A DNA stretch of 64,000 nucleotides from Sipunculus nudus (taxonomy: Eukaryota > Annelida > Sipuncula > Golfingiida > Sipunculidae), in contig CM049315.1 of assembly GCA_026874595.1 (NCBI GenBank), positions 37,280,164 through 37,344,163 of the forward strand. The letters run 5' to 3'. The notes under the pieces are model-generated. The model made no database searches. It saw only the letters and a program-made list of their open reading frames with translations, and was not told the DNA's origin. Below are positions 1 through 11,579 of the stretch, one piece after another. Position 1 is the first letter of the stretch; the number at the start of each line of letters is the position of its first letter. A program made the translations under genes and the position numbers.

Positions 1-1503
1 TTAAACTGTGTTTTGAATAGCGGTACAGAACAAACACACAGAATACGTCACGCTATAAATTGTAAAAGACTACTACCTGGCCTTTCTGATCTGCTTTACA
101 TTAACCTAAGATCACTTAATTGGAACCAAAGGCATTTATCCATTCGTTAAGTTAAGAAAATAAATGTTATTATGTTAATAAAATTTTTCTTTGCACGAAC
201 CTCAGCCTTTGAAAAAAGCTTTGGGTGTTTCAGGCAGCTGCTACTGATTCATGAATGCCTGATACATGTATTTCAAAGCAAACGCGAACTATGGCATGAG
301 ACTAACATCGCAAGGAGGTGCTAAAAGCTAGTGACATTACTCCGGGGTTTTTAGTGTCCTATGACAGTGCTCTTCTGATGAATATTTTAGTATTGTTTCA
401 ATTGTTGCAACAATATACACACAGAGAAGATAGAATACATGTTTTTACAACTGCCACATGTGTTCTGGCAAGTGAAATGTTCTTGCTGGAAGCCTCATTA
501 GTCACATCGAATATCGAATAACTTCTTTAAAGTTTTTATTGTAGTTTGACGGAGCTTACCGAGGTTATATAGAGATGGTTTAATTCCTTTAGGCTTTAGT
601 ATATATTGAAAAGAATGATTGGCGTTGGTGTAATTTGTATCGTGCGTTTGGGATGATATGTAGCTCCAGATCGGCTATGAGCATTAATTAAAAGGGCCTA
701 TTCTTATATTGAACGACTATTAGTTAAATATTATCATTTGTACCTGCGCTAAAATAGGTCAGAAAACGGCGACGACCGTAATCAACAATGACATCTAGTA
801 GCAATAAGACGAAAGAGATTTTCAAATGGCGTTACAACTAATGAACCATAACATTCCTTACTTCTGCTACCAACGACTCCAATTTTTTTTTTTTCAAATT
901 TGTTTTACTACGGTTTATTTATGTGTACTTAGAATGACAGAAAACAATTAAATAATAGGGCAGTAGAATAGCTAGCTTAAAGCGACTTTCATTCAGACCT
1001 TCCCAGGATCTTTAAATGACAGATTTACGGCGGGAGAGGAAGAAGAACATTTTCCTGGTATATCGTTTAATGAAATTATAAGTCTCATAATTTTACATTG
1101 CATTTCCCCCAATCAAAGTAAACCAAGTCTGACAACCACCTTTATAACACGATTATCCTACTCCTAACGTCTGTCGGGTTCTTCTGACAGAATATACTAC
1201 GATTTGTCATGCATGCTATACCCCCTTTCCCAATCGCACCGCAAGCATTATTTTTCCACAGAATGTTATTGTGAGTAGGGATTTTGTTTTCCCTTTATTT
1301 TCTTTATAAAATAAGAGCTGGGAAATCGAATCAATGACTTGCAGGGTATGCGTACTGGATGTCAAAGATCAACAGTAGTCGATGCAACTTAATACGTTAT
1401 GCATTTGTTACGGATGAAGGCAAATCAGGCCAGAATTTTATTGTACTGTTAACGTATACAATTTTATCACGATGACATCAATACAATAAAATGCTATGGA
1501 ACA
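1..1503 (+). repeat. Dispersed ~1.4-kb repeat, copy 1
   Basis: Diverged but collinear with 8118-9423. Shared landmarks are 'aataggtcagaaaacggcga' at about 753 and 8647, 'cgaggtgctaaaag'-like sequence at 314 and 8219, and 'taaagcgactttca' at 977 and 8883. Copy 1 carries about 200 extra bases (roughly 65-300) absent from copy 2. The left end is cut by the window. No protein is recognised. Confidence 0.75.
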
Positions 1504-2289
1504 AAATTAATTAGATTCCTTCAGATAGACTGACAGATCAGTAACAGAATAATTTACGGCAAACGGAATTGCAAGCACTTGTAGAACAGAAACGGACAAA
1601 GAAATTACACGAGTCGAAAAAAAAGAAATAGAAAAGGTGGATACTACGGTGCCTGGTGCTTTTCCTTCGGAAGAGGTATACGAAAACAAGGGCGAGAAAG
1701 AAGAAAACATAAAAGAAGAAGAATATGAGTAAAAAAATCCGCTGTTGGTGAAAAGTGAATGCTCAGCATGCATGATATAAAGAAAAGATTGCTGATGAAC
1801 AACTTCCTCCACAGCCTACGGTTACGGCGTTACACACATACGAATAAAAAATCAGAGCAGTGCTGGGCGCTTTTCAAAAATATCCGGACAACCAAAAACT
1901 AGAGACCGCACTTATACGACCGATGAAAAAACAAGATATGAATCAAACCTACAGAGGAGGGAAAGACAAAACTGCAGCCAACAAACCCCGCTGCTGCCGC
2001 AGCCGGCCGGCCGTTGATGTCCGCACTGACGTCTTCCTTGCTGTCCAGCATATGCACAGGGGCCAAAACTAAAACTGTCCATGTGAAAACATTAAGTTCT
2101 GATACACCTTACACCTCTCCTATTTTCCCTACAAAAAGTACTAATAAGGCAAAAAGGAAACAAAGTAAATTGGAGCGAGGTATAGAAGAACTATTTGGTT
2201 CATCACCTGTGATTGGTCGGACACGTAATAAAACCAAAAGCAAGCAGTTTATAGGAAGTGAGTTTTAGTAAACCAGTTACGCCATGGCC

Positions 2290-3009
2290 CCTTCTCGGAA
2301 AAGTAAGCGTCGAGCCATCTTTTATGATACGACTACCCATCCGGAAACCGCCTACACCGGAAACACAAATCTCATATTCAAGAAACTCGCAAAACATACA
2401 CGGACAACCAACAAAAAAAATACGCAACGCGCGGGAGTACCTCCGAAAACAGCAGTCTCACACACACGTCAAATTTGAGCTCCTTACGTGATTTTTAAGC
2501 TTTTGCGCACAGTGGTGGGGTCCATCGAACAACAATGGCAAGCCGGTCTCACGGGTAAGTCCAATCGCTACATTCTCCTGCACAATGATGTTTAAAAATG
2601 ATCCTGGCTTTCGTCGATGTCATATTTCGTTACACCTAATAAAAAAGCAAAAGCAGTGAGGAAGTGGCTAGGGAATTAGAAGACCTCTTTGAAGAGAACG
2701 GGCACAGTCCTACATCCACCTTGCAGACAGGGGAGGAATTCAAGAGGGCACCATTAAAAAGTATAAGTTTAAGAGTTCAACTCATTTGAACAATAAATTA
2801 AAGCTGCCATTGTAGAACGTTTTAACCACACGCTGACAGATATGATTTGGCGCTACTTCATGCTCACGCGGAATCGTACCAGGGTGAACATGTTACTAAA
2901 GTTTGTGTATGCATACAGCCATCACCATCATAGAAGCATAAAGATGTCAACAGCTCAGGCAGTTCGTAACCTGAAACAAACCGAACCAGTCCGATGGGAT
3001 AATCTTTAA
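2290..3009 (+). pseudogene. Polinton/Maverick-type integrase relic
   Basis: Short stretches in different frames match the rve integrase typical of Polinton/Maverick elements. These are an N-terminal piece (REYLRKQQSHTH, about 2430-2470), SIEQQWQAGL at about 2520, SEEVARELEDLF then TLQT at about 2660-2735, and KAAIVERFNHTL then HRSIKM from 2800 to a stop at 3009. Two of the three catalytic acidic positions are lost: the first is Gly in WQAGL, and the second is missing after LQT. There are also in-frame stops and frame changes, so it is inactive. No capsid, DNA polymerase B or terminal repeat was seen around it. Confidence 0.65.
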
Positions 3010-3059
3010 CACACCATACCTTAAAAAATGTATGTAAGATCCTGTGCGACCAGGATCAT

Positions 3060-5950
3060 TTAAAGGGGGGCTAAAATGAGTTTTAGAAGGGTTTCACGCC
3101 CAGAAGATGTATTCCGAATATGCCGTCGCGAGTAAAAAATTCCTTAAATGGATCTGAACGAAGAGGAGATCCAAGGTCAGTAGGTTCGAGAAGTGCCCAA
3201 GAAGGTCAACTGGCCTGGATTAAAACTGAGAAATATTACTTCCTCGATGGAAAGTTAGAAAATTCCAGGTCCAGCGGTTACGATTTGTGCTCAGTTGACA
3301 GTTGACAGCTTCTTTGAAAGTATCAAAATTAGAGAAAAAAAATTCGTAAAAATTAGAAAAAGTACAGGTGGCGCCAACAGTTTGCAGGAATGAATGAAAC
3401 ACTCTGTGATGAATATCCATGCAAAAAAAATCACGGTGCCCAATGCATTAGTTGTCCAGATAGTGCAGCTTTGGTATCAATTTTTTAATTATTCTGATTT
3501 TTTTTTCAAGCCCCATAACTTTGAGGATATGGGTAACAGAGACCTAATTTAAGGTTTCCCAAGAGACTTCTCCTGGACCTCTCAGGATTTAAATTTTGAA
3601 GATTCCAGGTCCAGCGGTTACGGTTTGTGCCCTGTTAACAGACGGCCGGACGGCCGGACAAACGACTGACTAAGGGTGATCGCTATAGCTCAGATGACTT
3701 TCAGTAAGCTGAGCTAAAATGTGTCATGGTCATCCATAAATAGACCACATAGAATCTTTCTATACAAAGCAGCCATTAAATGAAAGAGACCTGAAATGAC
3801 TGCAGTGCCCTGTTGACAGTTGACAGCTACTTTGATAAAAGCAAAAATAGAGAAAAAATTCGTAAAAGTTAGAAAACGTATAGGTGGCGCCTCCAGTTTG
3901 CAGGAACTGAGGGAACACTCAATGATCAATATTCATGCAAAAAATCATGGTGATCAAGGAGTAGTTATTCAGGTACTGAAGCATTTGTATCAAATCTTTG
4001 ATTATTCTTGAGGGTACTTACGAGCTCCATATCTCGGAGAATATGGGAAACAGAAAGATAATTTCATTTTTCCAAGAAGCTTTTTCATTTACCTCTTAGG
4101 ATGTCAAGTTTGAAGATTTCAAGTCCAATTGTTAGGATTTGTGCCCTGTTAACGGACGGCCGCACGGCCGGAGAGACGACGGACAAAGGGGGATCGCTAT
4201 AGCTCAGATGACTTTCAGTCAGCTGAGCTAAAATGTGTCATGGTTATCCATAAATAGACCACATAGAATCTTTCCTTACAAAGCAGATATTAAATGAAAG
4301 ATACCTGCAATGACTGCAGTGTATAACTGCTGAGTGAGGAGTGTTTTCTAAACAAACATTCATTATACTTCGTTTGCAATTAAAATTTGAAGGGGCCCCA
4401 TCACCTTTGAAGCATGTTGAGTTAACACGAATAATAGCTCCTTCCCTTTAAAATAAAAATGTACCTGTCAAAATATTGCCTTGAAACCGTTTGCTTACTC
4501 CTCTAAATGAGAGTTAAAAACAGTGAACCGGACCCGATCACAGGTTTCAGCATAAACAGTGCGTCAGGCCGTGTGCCTCGCGGAGCCACAACAGTGTTAT
4601 ACATGTTCCAGCTGGCTGAAACACCACGTGTTGCTCCTCTTAAACGGACCTCAGGTCACCCGGCCTTGAAGGGCTATAACAAGGTGTGAAACAGTCGTAT
4701 GCAAGGAAATGAGGCTGGGTGCTGGGATGGTTTTGCTGGGAAATGTTTAAAACAAGTGACCCATGGGTCATGACGCTAAGCCGACAGACAAATTGATAAT
4801 ATGTCCTTCCACAGATAACCAATTAAGATAGGTGGCATATCATTGTTCATGCATATTAGCTTAAGTTCATCAAGACCAATTAGCACAATAAATTTTGAAT
4901 ACAATCCAACCAGCAATTCATTAGCAATCTGGCAATTTGTATGTACTTTGCATTATTTCTTGGGTGCTCAAACAAAGCCCAAAACTCTGAGAGTATAGGT
5001 CACTGTGACTCAATTTCAGGTTCCTGGTGAGAACTTTTGAGGAACTCTCAAGATGTCAAGTTATGGTTATGATTTGTGCCCTTCTTTGGTATCAAATTTT
5101 CAATTATTCTTGGGAGTACTTATAAGCCCAACAGCTCGGACAATATGGCTGACAGAGACCTAATTTTAGGGTTACAAGAAGACTTTTTATGGTCTCCCAT
5201 CATGTCAAGAAAGAAGATGCTAGGTCTAATCTTCACGATTTGTGCCTTATTAACAGATGGCGGCATCTTTTAAGGTCTCAAAAATAGAGAGAAAAAATCT
5301 TGATAAAAAGTTCGGTCTGCAAAAACTTATGTTTCACCGAATGATTAATATCCATGGATTAATCATGGATTAGTTAATCAGATACTTCAGCTTTTGTATC
5401 AAATTTTTCCTTATTCTGGGGGGTACTTCGGAGCTCCATAGCTTGAAGAATATGTATAAAAGAGACCTAATTCCAGGTTTCAAAGAAAACTTTTCATGGA
5501 CTTCTCTGGATGTAAAGTGAGAAAATTCCATGTGCAATGGTTACGATTCGTGCCCTGTTAACAGATTACCGCATCTTTAGAGGTCTCAAAAATAGAGAAA
5601 AAAACGTAAAAATCCAAAAATACAGGTGGCGCCACCAGTCTTCAGAAACGAATGAACATTCTATGATCAATATCCATGCAAAGAATCATGGTGATCAATG
5701 CATCAGTTATTCAGATATTTGAGCTTTTGTATCAATTTTTTCATTATTCGAAGCCCCGTAGTTTAAAGAATACTGGTAATAGAGACCTAATTCCAGGTTT
5801 CCAAGAAGTTTTTCCATGGACCTCTATGGATGTAAAGTAAGAAGATTCCAGGTCCAGTGGTTACGATTTGTGCCTTGTTAACGGACAGACGGCCGGACGG
5901 ACGACGGGCAAAGAGTGATCGCTATGACTGTGAGTCATCTGAGCTAAAAA
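3060..5950 (+). repeat. Block of diverged tandem repeats with gacgga-type ends
   Basis: The motif 'ccaggtccagcggttacgat' with 'ttgtgccctgttaac' recurs near 3263, 3604, 4115, 5225, 5525 and 5845. Three units end in 'gacggccgg' runs and 'gatcgctatagctcagatga' (about 3679, 4192) or a shorter form (5918). Units also carry 'aggtggcgcc' (3365, 3881, 5623). This end structure is common in bivalve intergenic DNA. The small frames inside are not credible genes. Confidence 0.7.
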
Positions 5951-7793
5951 ATAAAGTGGCTCAGTTGTTTCCCACATAGTCAAAAACAGCCGAGTCTAAA
6001 GGCCTATTGTTACCATTTTGAGGTGTCATCCTAATTTCATGTTGCAATGACTCGGACAACTTTGAACTTTCGTCCATTATATATTACTTTCTATAGGTCA
6101 GTGACCTGGATATGTAATATCTACAGTGTGAAAAATATCCCTTTGGTAACTTTCTCTCTAGACATCCATAAAAAAATGATAAAATTTCCTAAAACTTATG
6201 GTGGTCACGTGAGCTGAACATAAAGCTATTCTTGGAACATAGATTCACAGCAGAGTAGCTAAAACGTCTCATTAATTATAATGCATTTTTTAACCCCAAG
6301 CAAATATATACTAAAAAAACTTGAAACGACATTAATTTATCAACCACTGGTAAACGCTTAACTTCCAGTTTCACAAACGAACACATTCAGTCTACGCGAA
6401 AACTATCAATTCCCAGCCCACGTTATTCCTACCTTATTCTTTGTCTCTGACACTGAGCAAAACACTAAAAATGTGTTTTATTCTTTATTTCTGCTTTATG
6501 CTGTGTGAGATATCTTTGATAAATACACTTGTTTTGTAAATCGATGGCATAAAATTCAAAGATATGTCAAGTTGAATGACAGGATGCTCACCAGGAGCTC
6601 TATCATAATATATCCAAAGCTATGGGTAATAGGTGCATATAACCATAAGAAAAAGTATCTGCCAATCTATCTTTACCTAAATGGCATGAAAGGAATTATT
6701 ATATGTCAAAGTAATTGAAATATGGAACTAAGAGCTGTAGCTGGATGTTCCTGGTCCTCTTAACAGCAGTGTTTCAATATACTTATCTATCTAGTATACG
6801 ATAGCTACTGCACGTGGGTGAATAAAACAACCATTACCTTTAGCTGGCACCAAGTATTTTTTAGTTGTGTGTGCTTAGCTGCATAAAACTCTATAGTCTG
6901 TTTGGTGTCTAACATAGATATGGTAAAATATTCTGGTTCATCCGCCGTCAACATAGTATATTGTTGTGTGTCGTCTTAAGATTGTTTTAAAATTTTTGTA
7001 AATTTCATAATGCAAATTAATTGTTTATCGACTTTCATACAGCTAGTTTACACGCTTTTTCCATCGGTGGTTTGACTTATATGACTTTCATAATTTTACT
7101 TTCTTCTAAACAATTTATATTGTCATTACAATATATTATTTTTGCAATGCATTATCGCATCTTATTTATACTAAACCCTGTGTAAATTTCCAATAATAAT
7201 ACAACATTAGTTCAAGAAGGTAAATCAAGTTGGGTAAAATTTCATTAAAATACTAAGCTGTCACTAAACTCTTGAGATCTAAGGAATAATCCCTCACCTA
7301 TTTGTGTCCCAGGTACTCAACTGGCCAAAAATACACGGTATGTATATGCGTCCTAGGCAAGTAATCTGTTGTTTACAGACACGGCAACACCTCGGGACTA
7401 GTAACGTTATGGCTCATACAAAGGCACTTAAAAACGACGAAATAAAATCGTTGAAAATGACGAAGTATTCTACCGAAGCCACTTACCCTGTTGCCACGCC
7501 AGGTTATGAAAATAGCGTTAAGGTTGAACTGTCATGACTAATATATCAGGTTCAAGGTTTACTAGAGGATATGAACTAAATAAGATGAAAAAAAAAACAC
7601 GCACGTGCAGGGTACAGCTTATATTTATGCAACTAGAGTATACTTTTTTAACAGGTAATCTGCCCCTACAATATTCATGTAACTAAAACAATCAGTCAAA
7701 CAAATATCAAAGCTGTAATTTAAGAATATGAATCGACTAAAATAGACAACAAATTATGCACTAAGTAAATAAAGAAACAACATATAAATTATA
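5951..7793. other. No gene seen
   Basis: AT-rich sequence without a credible exon, RNA gene or recognisable repeat. Confidence 0.6.
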
Positions 7794-7807
7794 ATATATA
7801 TATATAC

Positions 7808-7873
<66 letters not shown>
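7794..7873. repeat. (TA)n array with two TACGTA interruptions
   Basis: Alternating TA broken twice by TACGTA; self-complementary and able to form a cruciform. It lies 0.25 kb before repeat copy 2. Confidence 0.95.
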
Positions 7874-7879
<6 letters not shown>

Positions 7880-8117
7880 TCAATCTGACGTCAGAAGTGA
7901 CGGTGATTTGTTTCCACTTATTTATCTGTCACTACAATCAGTTTATTCGATGTGTACTTTTAAGTGTACAGACAGCTACACTACAAACACTAAAAATGAC
8001 CTTAAAACTTGTCTTCATCAGTGTTTATTTATGCTGATATTAAGCAAACACAGGTATTTTACGAATATGTTTATGTTTGAGGCGAATCTGCCGTTTTTTA
8101 TATTTAGCATTGCTTTC

Positions 8118-9423
8118 AACTGTGTTTTGGTCAACCGTACAGACCAATCACACAGAAAACGTTATGCCATTTATTGTAAAATAATTGTATTGCGCTATTG
8201 CATGACCCGTACTTCGCAACGAGGTGCTAAAAGGTAATGACACCACGCCGGGTTTTAAATGTTCTCTGATTGTGCTCTTCTGATAAATCTTTCAGTATTT
8301 TTCAGTGGTTGCTAATGCAACAATATACAAACAAAGGAAGATAAACTATTCACTTTTTTACAACTGCCACATGTATTTGGGAAGTAAAATGTTCCTATGA
8401 AAGTCTCATCGGTCATATAAAATAAAGAAAACTTCTTTCCAGTTTTGGTTGTAGTTTGATTGAGCTTACCAAGGTGATTTAAAGACAGTTTTATTCTGTT
8501 AGGCTTTAGTTTATATTGGAAAGAAAGTTGTATCGTGCGTTTGTGGATAATATGCAGTTCTAGATCGGCTTTGAGCATAAATTAAAGGGGTCTATTCCAA
8601 CATCGGACGACTATTAATTATAGATTATCCTTTGAACCTTCATTAAAATAGGTCAGAAAACGGCGACGACCGTATTCAACAATGATATCTAGCGGCAATG
8701 AGACGAACTAGTTTTGCGAATGGCGTTTACAACTAGTAACCCATCAACTTCCTTACATATGCAACCAAGGACTTTTCATGTTTTTCTTTATTTAATTTAA
8801 TATGACTATTAATGTGAACAAAGAAAACAAACGTGCCAGAAAACAAATAAAGTTAGATGATATGGCAGGTGAATAGCTGGCTTTAAGCGACTTTCACTCA
8901 GACCTTCCCCGGATCTTTATATTGCAGATTAACTATGGGAGAGGAGGAAGAATATTTTTTGGGTAAATCGTTAAATGGAATCATAAAAATGTTACATTGC
9001 ATTTCCCGCCAATTAAGTTGAACAAAATCTGACAGCCACCTTAATAACACGATTAACCTGCTCTCAGAGTCTATCGGGTGCTTCTTATAGAAAATAATAC
9101 GATTTGCCATGCATGCCACCCCCCTCCCCCCCCCCCCATTAAAAATGAACAGCAAGCACTATTTTCCCCCTGAATGTTATTGTGAGCAGGGATTTATATA
9201 TATATTTTTTCCCTTATTTTTATTTTTATATTGAGGAAGGGATATCCAATCCGTGACTTGCAGAATATTCATTCTGGATGCCAAAGAGTCACGATAGTCA
9301 ATGCAACTTAATGTGTAATATATTTATCATTGAAAAAGGTAAATGAGGCCTGAATTCTGTTTAAGTGTCTACGTAGACCATTATAAATCGATGACATTTA
9401 TACATTAAAATTATATGAACCAG
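8118..9423 (+). repeat. Dispersed ~1.4-kb repeat, copy 2
   Basis: Second copy of the repeat at 1-1503, same orientation. Similarity begins near 'aactgtgttttgg' and fades after 'aaaattatatgaacc'. No reading frame is shared intact between the copies, so a noncoding repeat or old duplicated block is likely. Confidence 0.75.
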
Positions 9424-10210
9424 TATTAACTGTGTGTATTTGTTGATGTCTTACTAAGAAAACGCTGTTGTGTACTACTTGACATATCCTCGTACTGTTT
9501 TGATCTGGCATTTAACAAAGTCATGTTACGAGTATAATTTGCATCTAAAAAATATTAAAAATGAAAGTAACGAAAGTTGAATTGAATCGATGATTTAGAG
9601 CATGACGCGCTTCACTATGTATTCATTGTATGATACTAGGTAGAAATGCAGTACATGCAGAATAAGTGTAACAATTATGATTCGAACCACGGACATGATG
9701 AACGGATATATATATCGAGCGAATGATGGCTTACTTATTTCTTAAGCAAAATATGCCAACGGGCAGTGAATCAGTAATCATACTTAAAATAAGCTCTATC
9801 CTTGAAAACGGTTTCACAGTTTAGTATTTATTAAATGTATGACTGACAAGATCAGACTGCTGCTATATCGGCTCTCACATAACTCGTCACATAGAAGAGC
9901 AAAAATATAAAATACAATACATAACACTCGGCCAGGGTGCACGGTCACCAGTGAAAGTCTGGATGAATAGCAAACAGTCACCAAGTAAACCCTTCATCAG
10001 TATTAAGATGTTGCCATGTCTAACATAGTGTCCCCCCCCCCCCTTAACATTTTACGGAGGGGAAGTGATCATTTTAATTATGCTATTTTCAGATAATAAG
10101 ATTATACATTGGAAATTTTTAAAAAAAGTATATTATTAATCAGGATGATAGACTGGTTCGATTTTGTACATTTCTGAGTTTGATATAAAATATATATCTG
10201 AGTTGGGTTA

Positions 10211-10211
<1 letters not shown>

Positions 10212-10252
<41 letters not shown>
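10212..10252. repeat. (TA)n array
   Basis: About 20 TA units, 0.25 kb before the SINE at 10513. Confidence 0.95.
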
Positions 10253-10254
<2 letters not shown>

Positions 10255-10512
10255 CAATGGGAAATGTGGGTTTGTAGTCCCAACATTTGAGTATCCTCCC
10301 ACATTATCAACCACCCGACTCCCATGAAGATAATTCGGCGCAACTGTTCATGGATGATGTTAAGCGAATTGCCGAAAAAAAAAACACGTTAAAGCTTACG
10401 AAGAATCTATTATAAATATATCCAATTCATCGTTTCCACTTCACGTTTACATGGTGATGTACCTCTACGGGAGAACGAAATGGGTTTTCTCACGTGATTA
10501 TTGAAATAATTC

Positions 10513-10800
10513 ACTGGCTTTTGTAGCTCAGGGATAGAGCACAGGACTTAAAGCTGAAATATCGTCAGTTCGAATCACAGCCGAGGCGGTGAGTTTATTC
10601 ACGGTCGGTTCCCACCCAGGGTTAGGGCTCTATAGGCTAAATACGAAGGCCCTCCCTAACGGCCGTGTTCATTCACAAGCGAGTGCGCCTTTCGGGGGTC
10701 CTCGGTGGTGTGACCCAGAAATTGAAATAATTACACACGCAAGTGCGGTAGTAACAGGGCCTGGTTGAAACCAGGATATAAAATGAAAGGAAGTGTGTGA
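10513..10800 (+). mobile_element. tRNA-derived SINE
   Basis: The head has polymerase III box A-like (TAGCTCAGGGATAGAG) and box B-like (AGTTCGAATCA) sequences spaced as in a tRNA. A tRNA-unrelated body follows to about 10800. The acceptor stem does not pair well, so this is a SINE and not a tRNA gene. The 3' boundary is approximate. Confidence 0.6.
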
Positions 10801-11255
10801 TACTGCTCGGATATGAAAACCGGAATGGTATTCTGCAGATATACATAGCTAGCATTAATATAAATGATAGTATTAATGTTTACCTAAAAAAAGTAAAAAT
10901 TTTTCATAATTCTAAACCAGGTGTATAGTTCTTTTTTTTATGTTGGTATGTGCATTGAGGAATTTCATGTTCATTTTTATATAAAATATTGAATAAATTT
11001 GATAACTTTAATTTCCTTAAAGGTACAATATTTTGATGTTGATGCGAGACACAGCATCGACCTCTCTTTTACGTGTATCTTAAAAATGCTTATTGATGAT
11101 ATAAATTTGGCAACTCAAATTATGCTGGGCGTCTGTGAAGTCAAACTATTAAAATACATTACATCCTGTATATGTATGGATTATACAAATATATTATACA
11201 AGTATTACACAAATATGCATTCATGCAACGTTTTTCCAAAACCGACGTACCTAAA

Positions 11256-11492
11256 GCAGCGGTTATACACTGCGGTCGTCCCAGATCTCCTTGGTTTTAA
11301 CCACTTATTTTCTATAGCGGTTGTTCCATGTTTAAAATTTGGAGCAGGATGCACATTGCAATTACATATGGTCTTTGGTCTGAATTACGTCTTTGCATAG
11401 TGACAGCATTATGGTGATGGAACCCAAACAAGCATATAAAGCAGCGGTTAAAACAAATGAGATCTGGAACGTCAGTAGTGTTTAACCGCTGC
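11256..11492. mobile_element. Nested inverted-repeat (MITE-like) element
   Basis: The left arm (11256-11304) and right arm (11441-11492) are imperfect reverse complements, both containing GCAGCGGTTA, CCAGATCT and GGTTTTAACC-type blocks. The right arm is itself a hairpin: GCAGCGGTTAAAAC at one end and GTTTAACCGCTGC at the other. No transposase is encoded, so it fits a small nonautonomous DNA element. Confidence 0.55.
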
Positions 11493-11579
11493 ATGAAGAG
11501 CGTATCCTGAACAACAAACAGTCAGCATGGGAAGAGCAGCACAATGAATGGTTCACTAAGTTTACAAAATACTCAAAAT

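Noticed and set aside
1507-1812. 101-codon minus-strand frame
   Set aside because: Serine/phenylalanine-rich shadow of purine-rich DNA with no domain or splice context.
10513-10590. tRNA gene
   Set aside because: Box A and box B are present, but the cloverleaf pairs poorly and a SINE body follows.
10999-11400. 133-codon plus-strand frame
   Set aside because: Biased composition, no domain, and its end overlaps the inverted-repeat element.
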